Of a stretch of DNA of 64,000 nt, positions 11,137-23,585 are shown one piece after another. Under the pieces are notes generated by a model that saw nothing but the letters and a program-made list of their open reading frames with translations, was not told the DNA's origin and searched no databases. Location of the stretch: NCBI GenBank assembly GCA_963580455.1, contig OY756972.1, positions 2,557,001 to 2,621,000 on the forward strand, in the 5' to 3' direction. The stretch's first letter is position 1. Every line of letters begins with the position of its first letter. A program made the position numbers and the translations under genes. The stretch comes from Euonymus europaeus. Lineage: Eukaryota; Streptophyta; Magnoliopsida; Celastrales; Celastraceae.

Positions 11137-11890
11137 CCAAGTAATTTTATTAGGCTCTTGAATCAGTTATTACGTCCTTTTATTGGTAGATTTTTTGGGG
11201 TGTAATTTGACGATATTTTGATTTATAGTCAATTGAAGATGAACACCTTTCACACATACGGGAAGTACTCGCGACATTAAAGGAAAACACCTTATACATG
11301 CAGTTGAAGAAGTGCTCTTTCTTGACATAAAGATTAATATTTCTAGGTTATATGGTGAGTGCCGGAGGCATTCATATAGATGAGGAGAAGGTGAGGGCAA
11401 TTTGAGAGTGGCCAACACCAAACTCAGTGGGAGACGTGAAGATTTTTCATGGCTTGGAAGCGTTTTACCGTATATTTATTTGCAGATTAAATAGTATTGG
11501 AACACCTATAACCGAGTGTTTGAAGAAAGGAAAATTCTTCTGAGGTGAAGAAGCGGAACAAGCATTTGCATTGATCAAAGAAAGACTTTGTTCAGCCTCA
11601 ACTTTGGCTTACCAAATTTTAGGAAGCTATTTGAAGTAGAATGTGATGTCAGTGTTATTGGGGTTGATGCTATTTTATCATAAGAAAAATGGTCAATTGC
11701 ATTTTTCAGTGAAAAATTGAGTGTTGCTAGATAGAAATGGAGCTCTTATGATCAAGAATTTTATAATGTGGTTCGTGCTTTGAAAAAATTGGAACATTAT
11801 TTGGTTCAGAAAGAGTCTATTTTGTACACATATCATCAAGCGCTGAAATTTATTAACAGTCAAAAGCATACGAATAAAATGGGCTTATGC
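11137..11890 (+). mobile_element. Ty3/gypsy reverse transcriptase-RNase H fragment
   Basis: Plus-strand frames give RLLNQLLRPFIG, then the polymerase active-site motif FDDILIYS (11206-11229). After a frameshift follow HLSHIREVLATLKENTLYMQ, LKKCSFLT, IFLGYMVSAGGIHIDEEKV, EWPTPNSVGDVKIF and an RNase H start with SEKLSVAR and YDQEFYNVVRALKKLEHYL. At least four stops and two frameshifts are visible. Integrase and gag are absent here. Confidence 0.8.
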
Positions 11891-13690
11891 CAGTATGTAC
11901 CAGAATATCCTATATGTAGTTAACAGAGCATCTAATATCGATGTTTAACAGAAGTCTATAAACACAGGACAATATATGAATACCCCTACATGTTAGGCTC
12001 ACTAGAGTGACAGCATTCTAACAAGTGGATGACAGTCATGATTGTGTTAAATCATCTATATCTAAAAAATGTCAACAAATGAGGAGTCACAAGACTCGGT
12101 GAATGAATAATAACTTAAACGATACAAATGAGACAAGTAAACAAATACAAAATGAAAACAGATATCATAATCAAATGGAGGACTATCATACAAAATGAAA
12201 ACAGATATCATGTCAACAGAATCGGGTACACATCTCAGTCCCGTCAAAACAGATCACTACGTGTTGGCCTACACGTGTGGCTAGCATTACCCCTACTAGT
12301 TGAGGATACCATAGTACACCAAGGCTAAGGTACGAAATTTGGAATTAGGGTTTAGAAATTGGAATCGAAATCTGAATCTGAATCATAATTAGATTCAGAG
12401 TCAAAATCAGAATACTGATAAGATAAACTAGCATTAGAAATGGACGACTCAAAACTTGTCCCAGAAAATTTATTATTGTATAGTTGCTTCAAAAGGTAAT
12501 TAATCGATAATCGGAACAAAATCCCAATGATTAACAAATGGACCAAATAACAAAAAATTGAACATCACATAGGGTCATAAGTGTGCGATTCAATGTATCG
12601 GAATAAGCCATCACCTAGCATGTGTTAGTACTCGGTCAAGCAAGCACACTGTCACGTGGACAATAGGTCAAACTAATCACCTAAAAAGATACAAATTCCC
12701 CACTTAGAACTTACAAAGCATCCCCTTTAAAAAAACGACAGCATAACAACGTATTGACGCAAAGCCCAAAAATTAATAAGTCAAGTAGTTCGAAAAAATT
12801 CCAACACTTCCATCCCATAATATTCTCACAACCGAGTAAAATCCAGCACAATTCATCAAATCATTTAGACCACATCAATAACAGAGAGGATCAATCAATT
12901 TGGTACACTTAATTCAAAGTTCATCCATAATAGTATATACATGTCACATGAGACATACTCATCAACAATTCAAATTTAGCATGTTGATTTTGACAGAATT
13001 ATCCAAAATTAATTTGATGCTATTATACACAAATAGAACCCAGTACCCGCTTCAATTTGATTTACACAGAGTCACAGACTATGTAAACAACCCAAACAAA
13101 AACACCTATCAATTGCACAGTATATTACCTGATTGTCTACAATACTAAGATACAATTTATAAAAATGATTTTAAGTTCAGATTACCAAGACTAATCAAAG
13201 ATAACCATTACTAAGAATTGGTTTGGCATGTACTGTTGTAATCACGTAGCCCTTAAATTCACTATATAATGATCAAGCTTGTTCAATTTGAGAAGGTTAA
13301 AGGTATAAAATAATATAGAATTACAATTATTACTTCATTAGATGAAAAACAATAGTTCATTCTCAACCACTCAACCAGAATAAAATGGAACCATTAACCA
13401 AAAATTTATGGTCGCAATAGAACTAGAATTCTAAATAAACCCACTACACTGACCTTATCATCAAATAGAAGATCAATTCCAAACTTCTGATCAAGATTCT
13501 CAAGAAATCACGAAACAAACAGGAAATCGAAGCATTGAAACTTCAAACAATCCCATTATCAGAATCTAAGAAAACACGCAAAATACAAAATGAACTTTCA
13601 GAGGTAGATTCAATCCCCTTTGACGCACAAACTCACAAAAGATTAGCCTTACATGAGAGGATCCGGTCAAAAATTCAAGATTAAATCAAT
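11891..13690 (-). mobile_element. LTR-like sequence, minus strand, same family as the 10738-11134 LTR
   Basis: On the minus strand, CATTCACCGAGTCTTGTGAC (12107-12088) is followed by a TTGACATTTTTT tract. The pair parallels the plus-strand TTCATTCACTGAGTCTTCTG … TTGACTTTTTTT at 10731-10781. The join to the RNase H fragment at about 11890 is abrupt. No gene-like frame is present in these 1.8 kb. The LTR call covers the core near 11890-12300 best; the rest is assigned by default. Confidence 0.35.
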
Positions 13691-13728
13691 GTTCAAATTT
13701 CATTTTTTGATTTACTTACCTATGACGT

Positions 13729-15252
13729 GATAACTCTATGATTTGTAGAGTTATTCGTGCTACTTTTGTTCTACATGAGTTAGTTCGAGAGTGTTTTTAG
13801 TCTTTTTAAGCACAAATTGAGGTTTAGTAAGTCATATCTCATTTTAGTAAGTATTTTAATTATTTTATGCTTTGAGTAGTTAGTTTGAGTGATTTATGAC
13901 TTATGCATATGGTCATTTCAATTCAATAAGCCATCATGAGAATTTTGGAAGAAAGAATACCTTCTTCTTTTACAAAAATGAGTTTTTGAGCTTTACACAA
14001 CCACTTTTCATTTTAATGTATGGTTAGAGATTTCAATGCTTAAACATGGCTAAATATACCACTTATGAGTTGTTTGATATGCTGATATAAATGAAAAGCG
14101 AAAAATGGAATTGTTGTCAAATATTGTTGTTGATATGCTAATATAAATTTTGATGTGCTGACACTCCAACAGCCACTGCAGTTTTTATAAAACTCGAATC
14201 TCATTGATTATTTTGGCATTAAAAACTAGACATCCCAAGCTTCACATGGATATCAATTTTGTTAATTTTGGATGACAAATAATAAGTTGTGAGCGTACAA
14301 AGTCAGCTGCAAAAGAGGTCAGATATAGTTTTGAGTATCCTTCACATTCTTCCTTCTAACTTTCATTCTACTTTCTATTAGGGCAAAAAATGTGCATAGG
14401 AGCCGCAGATAAAGAAGAGGCAGAAATACACGCAGAAAAGAGAGAAAAATCGCTAGAACAAAGAAGAAGGCAATTGAGAGATTCGGTTCACTTTTTACAT
14501 TCGTAGATGGGTTGTAATTCTTTTCTTTGCTGTGATTCTATGATTAATGTCATGAACTAATTTCAATTATTAGAGCTTTAATGTAGCCTAGTTTTTGATT
14601 GGATTCGAAGTTTCAATAAATTATTGGCTTTTTATTTATTGTTATATGTTCAAGATTGTTCTTAATACTATTAAACATCTAGCCAATATTTGATTTATTT
14701 ATTTATTTATTTATTTATTTATCATTGTTTTGTCAGAAAGGAAGAACAAGATATTGATTGTATCATGAATGCCTTAAATCGAATGAATGTCAGACATGGA
14801 TTCATAATTTATGCAATGTTTTTATGCTTCTCCATTGTTTTTAATGCGCTTTTGATTTCCTAAATCGTGCTTGTAAGAGATGATTGTTGATTAGAAGTAG
14901 TTTTGATATAGTCTGAGAATGTGTGTCAAATAAATTAGGAAAAATCTACTGATAACAAGAATAATTATTCAAGCTTTATTAAACTAAGATTCAATTGAGA
15001 TAGCTACGGTGAAATCATGTGCTCTAGTGTTTCTTAATATTGATTTTTGTTTTACTTGCTTGTTGTTATTAATTAATTTTTATTAATTCGCTATTCAATT
15101 ATTCAAGCTCAATTTTGTATCCAGGTACTATTTGCGATTGAATTAGTAGTCAATAGTTGATTGAATTAAATAGTCCTTGAGAGTTCGATATTCGGTCTTT
15201 GATCACTATAATAATTGTTGCAATTTCGTATGCTTGCGAATAATTTTCACAA
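13729..15252 (+). mobile_element. Putative gypsy LTR, plus strand
   Basis: This non-coding block starts TGATAACTCTATGATTTGTA and ends at TTTTCACAACA near 15252, consistent with TG…CA limits. Its content (start motif TGATAACTC, TTCGTATGCTTGCGA near the end) resembles long LTRs of plant Tat/Ogre-type elements as I recall them. No second LTR copy or adjacent primer-binding site was identified. Confidence 0.35.
14697..14724 (+). repeat. (ATTT)n microsatellite
   Basis: Seven uninterrupted ATTT units. Confidence 0.9.
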
Positions 15253-15329
15253 CATGACGATTCATTAGCTCTAACTTAGCACTAGACCTCTTTAGTTTTT
15301 TTGACTTCTCTTCGTGAACTGGCTGTGAA

Positions 15330-16240
15330 GACCAACACTAGAGAATGCCCCTCCACAAAGAAAAAGGTACCTACCACCACTCAAAACAATCCAGTTGCAC
15401 ATGTTGTTAATCAGAGCGATTTTGTTTAGCATAGGGAAGCTCACAGACACAGCTCCGCATTCAAACGCTTCGATTCAAGGATCTTTGAGCATGATTTTTT
15501 CCATTCTATTGAACAAGCGAGACACAATTGCTCCTCTATTTATAATAATCAGTCTCTCTCAACACAAGAAAGCTCGAGACAGAGAAAGAAGAAAAAATAC
15601 TATTTCCGCTCATATATTGATCAGTTCCTGGCTATACTACATCCATACATTAGGAACGTATAAGATGTGAGACCAGATGAAAATTGCGGATTTCGATCAA
15701 TAGTTGTGTCTCTTGGTCATTAGGAGGATGAATGGTCCAGTGTCCGATATAACTTGATAGCAAAGATTGACACATTTTGGAGACAATATGTTGAAATACT
15801 TGACAGTTATGAGAGAGCATGTGTTGTTAGACACTCACTAAACTTCCTTCAAAATGATGTCGAACCACCAATCGAGCACTGGATGACAATACATAACATG
15901 GGTCTGTTGATTTATTCCACATATAATGTCATATTACACGTTCTTCATCCCAAAGAGAGCTTAACATATCTACCAAGTCATACCACCACCACCACCACCA
16001 TCATTCCAGCACATTGTTATCGCAATAGGACACGTAAATGGTAACCATTATGTCCAAGTTAGTTTGACGGGGATTCTCCAATGCCTCCCATATTCCCTGG
16101 GTGAGTTCACTGTAGGTATGATTGTGCAGCTACATGGACTACTCCGTATGCAGAGCGGTTTGATATTTATATGCAGTCAGTGCGACCTATGTTTTCTTCC
16201 GAAAATTTTATGAATGTGCTTGATTAAATTTTAGTAATAA
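15330..16240 (+). mobile_element. MULE-OTU copy A: C-terminal part of a Mutator-like element ORF with OTU-like protease domain
   Basis: Plus-strand frames read VKTNTRECPSTKKKVPTTTQ (the linker after the SWIM finger), then a decayed segment. At 15664 DVRPDENCGFRSIVVSLGH matches the start of an OTU cysteine-protease fold (Asp and Cys of D-x2-C retained). The ORF at 15754-16044 continues IAKIDTFWRQYVEILDS … EHWMTIHNMGLLIYSTYNVILHVL. After a frameshift comes SPMPPIFPG … TTPYAERFDIYMQSVRPMFS. This order (MULE transposase, SWIM, OTU tail) is known from plant MULE proteins. The transposase half is missing here. A CAC-repeat run lies at about 15986-16004. Confidence 0.65.
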
Positions 16241-16640
16241 AATTTCTACAATTTCCATGTATGAAATATTTTTAATATTTATTTTTTAATAAGATTTTAT
16301 GTTTTAATTTAATCAGTAAATTATATATAAAAAATGTTAGGATAAAAATGACACAAAATTTGTCAAAAAAACAAACATATATTTTCATAATTAAAACATC
16401 ATTCCCAAATCCCAAGACAAATAATGCTATATTCAAAGACCTGTACGCACGTGAAATAATGGAAGTATAAAATATTCATTATGTATACACGTGGCAACTT
16501 GCCACAAGACAGCCTATTGTAGGGAGGGTGTAAAATAGGTAAATGTTCATTTATTAAAACTCTTATTTATACGGGATTCACCAATAAATTTTTTAATAAA
16601 AATACATATTTCATTCACTCCTTTCAATTTTTTAATATTT
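16241..16640. other. Intergenic AT-rich DNA
   Basis: No frame, repeat or RNA feature recognised. A G-box-like CACGTG at 16449 is isolated and not tied to any gene. Confidence 0.35.
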
Positions 16641-16870
16641 CAAAACATCCTTTAAATAATTCTGAACAAAACTATCATTATTTCAATAAATTCTTATGTG
16701 TATGACATATGCTGATATCACCAGATTCTTTTTATTTTTTTTCTTTTAAAAACTTTAAAACAGTTTTATCTCTCAAAATACAAGTCGGATTTTTAAAAAA
16801 ATATATATATTCATAATCAACACGAAAAACTCTTTCCAATAAGATCCATCATCGATATGTTTAAATGTTC
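16640..16870 (+). mobile_element. Relic of the 'CAGCTTATACGCT' MITE family
   Basis: The segment TTATCTCTCAAAATACAAGT followed by TTTTTAAAAAAATATATATAT and AACTCTTTCCAATAAGA-like sequence matches the interior of the MITEs at 21050-21375 and 35220-35621. Terminal repeats are not recognisable, so it is an eroded or truncated copy. Confidence 0.5.
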
Positions 16871-16879
16871 ATTTGTCAA

Positions 16880-17830
16880 ATCCTCTGAATGAACTCAGAG
16901 GATTTCTCAAACTTATCCAGAATTCAGAGGATTTCTGAAAACTCATTAAAACCAATCAAAAGAGTTTTCAAAATTAAGCAAATAAATTCAGATGATTTCA
17001 TAAAAATATATCAAAAAAATATAGATTTCTTGAAAATCAAACAAAAAACAACAAAAAGTTTCAGAGAATTTCACAAACTTGTCATAAATTTAGAGGATTT
17101 CACAAAATTTACCAAAATAAATCAAATAAATTTTTGAAATTAAGCAAAAAAATAGAGGATTGCATAAAATATATAATAAAAATTATAAGAATTTTTGAAA
17201 ATCAAACAAAAAATAACTTGAAACTCTAAATCCTAAACCTAAAATCCCAAAATCCTAAATACTAAATCCTAATAATTAAAATCTCAAAATCATAAAGTAT
17301 AAACACTAAACTCTAATATTTTAAACACAGACTCTTAAACTTTACAACTTATAATCAGAAATCCTCTGAATGTAAACAATTCTAGTTTTAATTTTGAACA
17401 AAAAAATCTTATAAATAATTAAGAAGAATTTACAAAAATAAGAAGAAAATCTTAAAATTCTACTAACATATATTCCTAAACCCCAAAATCCTAAATAATG
17501 AATTATGTTCTCCTAAACCCTAAAACCTTAAGTCATAAACCCCAAAATCCTAAATAATGAATTATTTTCTCCTAAACCCTAAAACGTTATACCATAAACT
17601 CTAAACTCTAATATCTTAAACTTCAAAACCCTAAACTTTATCAAAATGAAACAAAAAAACAACTAAAAATTTAGATGGTTAGAGGATTTCTCAAACTTAT
17701 CATGAATTCAGATAATTTTACAAAACTCACCAAAACAATTCAGAAGAGTTTTTGAAATTATGCAAAAAAAATCAGAGGATTTCTTACCCAGAATTCAGAG
17801 GATTTTCTCAAAAGTCACCAAAACGGTTAA
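16880..17830. repeat. Degenerate tandem repeats (GAGGATTTC units and telomere-like CCTAAA units)
   Basis: Two interleaved families occur. The first is the phrase (C/A)AGAGGATTTC, repeated with CAAACTTATCC and AAACTCACCAAAAC neighbours near 16905, 16935, 17090, 17680, 17775 and 17800. The second, from 17220 to 17650, is CCCTAAA-like sequence (AAACCCTAAAAC, ATCCTAAAT), including a 59-bp direct duplication (CCCCAAAATCCTAAATAATG at about 17481 and 17540). The open frame 16889-17137 is only the translated repeat. Confidence 0.6.
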
Positions 17831-19268
17831 AAATTGTTATGGTATTTGGTTTTGTTTAAAATATGAATTGAGTTTTATTATGATATTATTCTCATAAGTT
17901 ATTAGCTTTGGTTATTAGTGAAGAATGTAATAAAAATATTGACATTTGTATTTGATAACTTTTTGTTGATGGATAAGTGTTTCATTGTTGATTTTGATTA
18001 TATAATGATTCATATATTTTAATGTATATGCATAGGTTACTGAGTCAACTAAATTTTGGGCATGTGAGTGCATGCGCTTAATTTTCATGAAAGAAAAAAA
18101 AATTTGATTGATCGACTCTTCACTTTGATTCATCAAAAGTGAAAATATTAATTTATGTTTAAAAACATATAGATATAATACATGATTTTCATCCAACTTT
18201 CTGATATTGTATTTATATTTATTTTATTATAATAATTATTTCTTAAATAAGGAGCAATCATGTACTAATAAAAATAAGGATAGGTTTAAATGAGGGGAGG
18301 GTAAAATTGTCATTAATTGGGGTTAAAATTTAAGTTATCCTTATTGAGCTAAGTTTCAAATAATTGGGGATGTATTGGGCTACAAACTTTTCAAAAAGAC
18401 TAAATGGAATATAAAATCCATATAAAGGACTTATCACCAAATAATCCTATTTATATTTAATAACATATTTATTTATTTTTAATAATATATTTATTTATAT
18501 TTAATATTATGTTTAATAACTGAGGGTTATATCAGGATAACTAAATTAAGCAGGGGTAATATAGAGATTTCATCTCACAAAATTGCAAATGCTACTTTAA
18601 ATGCTCCAAAAAATAGCATCCTAGATCTATACAGAAAATTGTCCCATTATTATTATTGAAATTGTTTTGCAAATGGTTGTAACATTTGGAGTAGCATTTA
18701 GAGTAACCTAAATGCTATTACAAATTGTAATCCAAATGCCACCATTGTATGGTTGTATAGTAATTTAAGTTTCGTTACATGAGTTCTATTGTTATATAAT
18801 GTCATTTGAGAATTGAGATCTCTCCTGGAACAAGGACCTATCGCCTGAAAGATCTCATTATTAATCATACTCACAATTTTTTATTTTTTATTTTTTTTTT
18901 GTGTTTTATTTTGTATTATGGACCATCACATTACAACTAGTTTTGGTAGAATGTGAAAGACTGGAAGTGTAGAATAAGACAAAGGTAACTGTTCTAGATC
19001 CAATAATGGATGGTCAGATCTTCCAACTAAAATATGAATGTTACTATATCATTTCCATCACAATTTCATTACAAACTCTTCCAGATACACAAATAGACAA
19101 AAATTCTGATAACATCGAACATAATTTCTAAAATAAATACGTGAGGGGGGCAGCAGATAATAAGCAACAAGCAATCATGTATCACATAAATTGATAAAAG
19201 ATAAAGCTAAGATGAGGAAGGAAGAAAACAATTGAAAATACCTGTTTTACTGCCAAAAACAAATATAT
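17831..19268. other. AT-rich intergenic DNA downstream of the UXT gene
   Basis: No supported gene. Part of the last ~150 bases must hold the 3' UTR and poly(A) site of the minus-strand UXT gene. The rest shows only homopolymer and AT-rich sequence. Confidence 0.4.
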
Positions 19269-22200
19269 CTACCCTTTGGACTGACCAAACTCAATGTCCT
19301 TCACAGAACCGTCTTCTACTCCTGCTTTCAGAAGTTTAATTTCCTCTTCAGTCAAACTATTCTTCATCGGAGGTAAGTTCTTGGTGCTTGTGTTCTTTCC
19401 AACCTCCACAGCCCAACTGTAAATTACCATGCCGACAACAGCAATAATCATTCCCATTATGTTCTTGAAAGTCAGCTCAGAATCAAACAGAAGCCACCCC
19501 AATGTGAGAACACACACAGTTTTCATGTGACCTAAAACCTGGAAGGATACTGCTGAGAATCGTCCGATGCAGAGATATTGGCTCATATTGCAAAAAACAG
19601 CCAGGCAACACGAAAGAAGTATAAACAACTGCAAATAATAAAAGTTGTTAGAAAAAACTGTTATGGTTCATAAACAATTCATGGATGCAATAAAGAAATA
19701 AACAAACTGAATACAGACGAGAAAAAATGTGAATGCTTACAATTGCGCCAGAAGACATATTATAGGTTGTTATAAATTTTCCACTAAGGTAGTAGTCAAC
19801 AAAGGGACCAAGAACAAGGAGAGAAATGGCTTGAATCGGAGCTGTCTTAGTCAGCAATTCAAAAGATCCAATTGAGTATTTCTTCTGCAAGGAACCTATA
19901 GACTGTTCCACAAACAAAGAAATCAGGCAACATATCAAAATATGCTACATAAAGCGATAAATGGGTGTGTATACATAAATGTTGTCATTTATAAACTTAC
20001 ATAATATAACAAGTAACAGAACCCATACAATCTTGGAAACAGACACAAAACCTGAACTGATTTCCACTCTAAATCAAACCCAGATAGATCCTTCCAGATA
20101 TCAGAGATCTCCTTGAAAAGATAAGCATTAGACTGCTTTGAGCTGAAACTCTTAAAAGTAGCAGTTTCCAAGGAGGAAGGCAACTTTGATGTACAAATCA
20201 TCACATGCAAGTTTCATCCATGATGCTATAAGTGTTAGTTTAATTACTTTGTTATGGTTCTTTCCCCTTGGAACACATGAAATAGCTAGACAACAACCGT
20301 GCACAAGGCTCCCACAGTAGAGGGTTGGGGAGAGGCAAGATGTATGCAAATCTTGCCCTATATAATATGTGGAGATGTTGTTTACAGGAATCAAACTTAT
20401 AACCTCCTTGGAAACTGCAACACATGGAATACAATTTCAAAAATCCCAACCTAAACTTTAGCTCCTTCATGACAGAAAAAAGAGCACACTCTGTAGAGGT
20501 CAAGTTGGCATTGTAGAAGTAATCACACAAAATCTTTCAGCCCAAAACTGTCACCCACTTCAATTAAAGATAAACAACTCCCCCATCATGGTTTTTAAAA
20601 TCGTTGGAGGCGCACGCCTTGAATTGAGGCGAAGCCATCCCGACACCAGGCGTATGCCTAGGAGGGTGCCATGAGAGACCGCCTCTCATGGGTGAGGCGT
20701 CAGGCCCCAGATACGGAGGTTCTGAGGCGGACGAGGCAAGAGCTGCATATTCCATGAATATCGCGACATATTTTCAGAGATCGGCACTTCGGTGGCAGCC
20801 TAATCCTTCAATCGGCACTTTCCAGGTATGTTTCCCACATTTTCACTACTTTTCCTTTTCTATCTCTCTAGAGGCAACTTTGCTTCATCTCTCTCTCTCT
20901 CTCTCTCTCTGCTGGACTCTCTAATGCCAACTCTGCTCTCTCTCTCTCTTTTGGATTCTTCTCTAAAGACAACTCTGCTTCGTCTCTCTGCTTTGTTCAC
21001 GTGTGTTTATATGCGATGCTTGGCTTGCACGTGTATATATAGAGATAAAGCGCCCGTTTGGTATAGAATATACCAGCTTCCATCGATCAACAATCACATC
21101 AGTCACATACCAAAAAAATTCCCTCAATTTTCCCTATTGCCCCTTTTCTCTCACGCATTTGCCCTTTTATCTCTCAAAATATATGTTAGATTTTGAAAAA
21201 AAATAAGATATTCGAACTCAACTCATAAATCTCTTTCCAACAAGACTCATATTACATAGTTTTTTTTCATTATTAAATTAATTTACATACCATTAATTAT
21301 AAATTGACAGCTTATACGCTACACAGCTTATCCGCTAGCTTATACGCTGTAAGACATACTCTCAACCAAATGCACAAATAGATCTATTCTTAATTGATAA
21401 CATGTGTATATATGTAACAACTGTGTTGTAAAATTGATTACATGAGTAGCTGTTAGATATTATTTGGTATTTTTGAAGTTTTGAATCGAGGCTTACGCCT
21501 CGCTTCATAGAAGGTAAACGTCTCGATTCCTAAAAATGATTTTTAAAACCTTGCTCCCCATTACAATAATCTTGCAATGGACCACCTCCCAGCAGAGAGA
21601 TTATTTTCCCAGGAATTTCTGCTATCAATACAAATGAAAATACAAGAAACACATGAATAGAAACATATAATAAAAAAATGCAAAAATATATATCAATATG
21701 ATGTGGGTAACTTATTGATAATCACAATTAGAAAAAGATCACAGACAAATGTAGTAAGAGTCAATCCCATCAGTTAGCATCAAAAATTGACCAAGTAATT
21801 CTTGTTGTATGTGGGAACACCACAATCTCATTAGTCATTAGGCACAATTCAAGAATATGGGTGCAAATGGCAAGATCCTAGACCAACAGGCCACAAAAAC
21901 AGTCTCTAGGCAGAGTGGGGGAACTCTTCCGGGAACTCCCTACCACTCTAGGATCCTTGTGTGTGATGTTGCTTTTCAGATTACATATATAAATCTAAGA
22001 ATACTTGTCATTTCAGACTGCATTCCACACATTTCATACCATCTCATGTCAAAGGGGTAAACAAATTACATATATAAATCTCAAAAAAAATCTGATTCCA
22101 ATTATGTTTCCACGCATTTATTTGCTTGTAAAAAGGGTAAACAACTCACGTGCCTAGAATTTTGCAGTATAGGCAAGGAAAGGCAAGATGCAGTCAGCCT

Positions 22201-23585
22201 TACCTCTGCATTAATACAAAGATTTTTTTTTTAAAAAAAATTGAAGCTATGACCTTTGGAATGTGAGACAATCTTACCACTTGGCCATGGGTCCGCCCTT
22301 ATTCCATAGCATGTGTCATTCATCATTTCATTTTGCTGAACCCTAGAGATTGGTCCTCCAGCATTGAAATAAATTTCTCACTTGCTCCAATTGTTACCAT
22401 GCCCACTATTAAATGCTCAGACAACACTCTGTAAATCAAATTGCTGTACAATTTGGCTAACACTAGTTCCACAGATCTACAAATAACTGCCACTAAACAA
22501 CTGGGACTTTCTCATATGATAAATTAAATTGAGTCAATACTAATAATTTATGAACAGTCTACTGACTGACCATGAAGTGCTCATTAAAGGAAAATGCAGT
22601 TGATCTCATGAGAAGCAAATGAACAATAAATGGAGCCAGTTTAGCAAGTCCCTAAAACAAAAAATGCAGCTGCTCGCTAAAGAAGTCGATTTGAAAAGAC
22701 AATTTAAAGCGAATTAGATTATCAGCCTGAAACATAACACCCAAACAGAAAATGTAATGTAAGTGCAAAAATCACAAGATACTCACAATTTGTTGCAATG
22801 AAGTCGAAAGAACTGCTACACAGGCACATACGAAACCTTTGGCATTAACATTGACATCAGTCACAGTGCACACTCCAACACCAATAACAACAACAACCAC
22901 TGACATTTTCACTTCTCTCGAGTAGTGTTTGTCATGGAGGATCCATTCCATCACACAAACCACAGGAATCATACTGAGTTTTGAAATCTGACATAAATGC
23001 AATGGAAGCACTAACATTAGTTGCTTCTTTTTCATACATTCATTTATTTAGTTTTTGGATGGGAAAAGTTATCTATAACATTTGGGGTCAAGTAATACCT
23101 GATAGAATCCAACAGAATTTAGCATCAGGCTCAAGTTCATCCCAGTGATAGACATGTTAGCAACAATGGAGAACCAGAGAAGCTCCCACAAAGGCACATG
23201 CTTTGATACCGACAACCCCGTCGCGTTTGAGACCAGACCAACTAGGGCAGTTACGGCAAAGTGGAAACCCGTCAAGGTTGTGGCTGGAAGAAAGAAAAAA
23301 AAACAGCACATCTCCTTAACACTAAGTGCATCACCAGATCAAGCGAATTATTGCTAAATGAAGTTATATTTTCTCAGAATTAGTGATTTGACAAGACATT
23401 GCAGTGCTAGAGCAAATGCGGAGAAGGCGTCAGATCTGAGGGCGAGAGAACATACCAAAACTAAACGCATAACCGTTCGCCGACATGAGCTGCTTGTTGG
23501 CCATAATGATTCCGACCGAGCTCACAACATTCATGGCCCAAGCACCTACATCCGAGACCACCGTCGTTTTCTTCTCGCCTTCCAT
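19269..23585 (-). CDS. UXT: UDP-xylose transporter-type nucleotide-sugar transporter (UXT family)
   Basis: Five coding exons with GT-AG introns give an in-frame 345-residue protein: 23585-23456, 23283-23099, 22987-22787, 19902-19741 and 19628-19269 (TAG 19269-19271). The start [19 protein letters not shown] and the blocks [85 protein letters not shown] and [20 protein letters not shown] match the drug/metabolite-transporter (TPT-like) proteins described in Arabidopsis as UXT1-3. These are antiporters carrying cytosolic UDP-xylose into the Golgi/ER for cell-wall polysaccharide synthesis. About ten hydrophobic segments span the protein, with a charged cytosolic tail. Length fits the family. The third intron (22786-19903, 2.9 kb) has been enlarged by transposons. 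Substrate is inferred from family. Confidence 0.92.
20272..20405 (-). mobile_element. SINE (Au-like body) in UXT intron 3
   Basis: On the minus strand a box B-like AGTTTGATTCC (20397-20387) is followed by a body with the plant Au-SINE phrases CATACATCTTGCCTCTCCCC and GGGAGCCTTGTGCACGG. The 5' tRNA-like head is not clear, so it may be truncated or diverged. It lies in the same orientation as the host gene. Confidence 0.65.
20889..20912 (+). repeat. (CT)n microsatellite
   Basis: Uninterrupted CT run, with a second shorter CT run about 30 bases further on. Confidence 0.9.
21047..21378. mobile_element. MITE (21050-21375), 3-bp duplication AAA, nested in the hAT-like element
   Basis: Left end GCGCCCGTTTGGTATAGA pairs with right end TCTCAACCAAATGCAC. 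Sub-terminal CAGCTTATACGCT repeats are present on the right. The interior shares TTATCTCTCAAAATATATGT and CTCTTTCCAA(C/T)AAGACTCAT with the element at 35220-35621. Flanking AAA on both sides would be the 3-bp target duplication, compatible with the PIF/Harbinger superfamily. Confidence 0.7.
22150..22303 (-). mobile_element. tRNA-derived SINE in UXT intron 3
   Basis: On the minus strand a perfect Pol III box A (TGGCCAAGTGG, 22287-22277) and a diverged box B (GGTCATAGCTTC, 22254-22243) are correctly spaced. They are followed by an A/T-rich spacer and the body phrase GGTAAGGCTGACTGCATCTT. This is the layout of plant Au-type SINEs. It has the same orientation as the gene. Confidence 0.7.

Larger units (their letters stand above)
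20579..21561. mobile_element. hAT-like non-autonomous element (20587-21553) with near-perfect 8-bp target duplication, in UXT intron 3
   Basis: The left end CATGGTTTTTAAAAT and right end ATTTTTAAAACCTTG are inverted repeats. The sub-terminal GAGGCG/CGCCTC motifs (GGCGCACGCCT left; GGCTTACGCCTCGC right) are typical of a common plant hAT family. Flanks are TCCCCCAT (20579-20586) and CTCCCCAT (21554-21561), 8 bp with one mismatch. The 967 bp carry no transposase. A second MITE (21050-21375) and a CT microsatellite lie inside. Confidence 0.75.

Noticed and set aside
16889..17137. Asn/Lys-rich 82-codon open frame
   Set aside because: It is the translation of degenerate tandem repeats.
17220..17650. 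Interstitial telomere
   Set aside because: Units are too degenerate and mixed with other words; no run of consecutive TTTAGGG/CCCTAAA is present.
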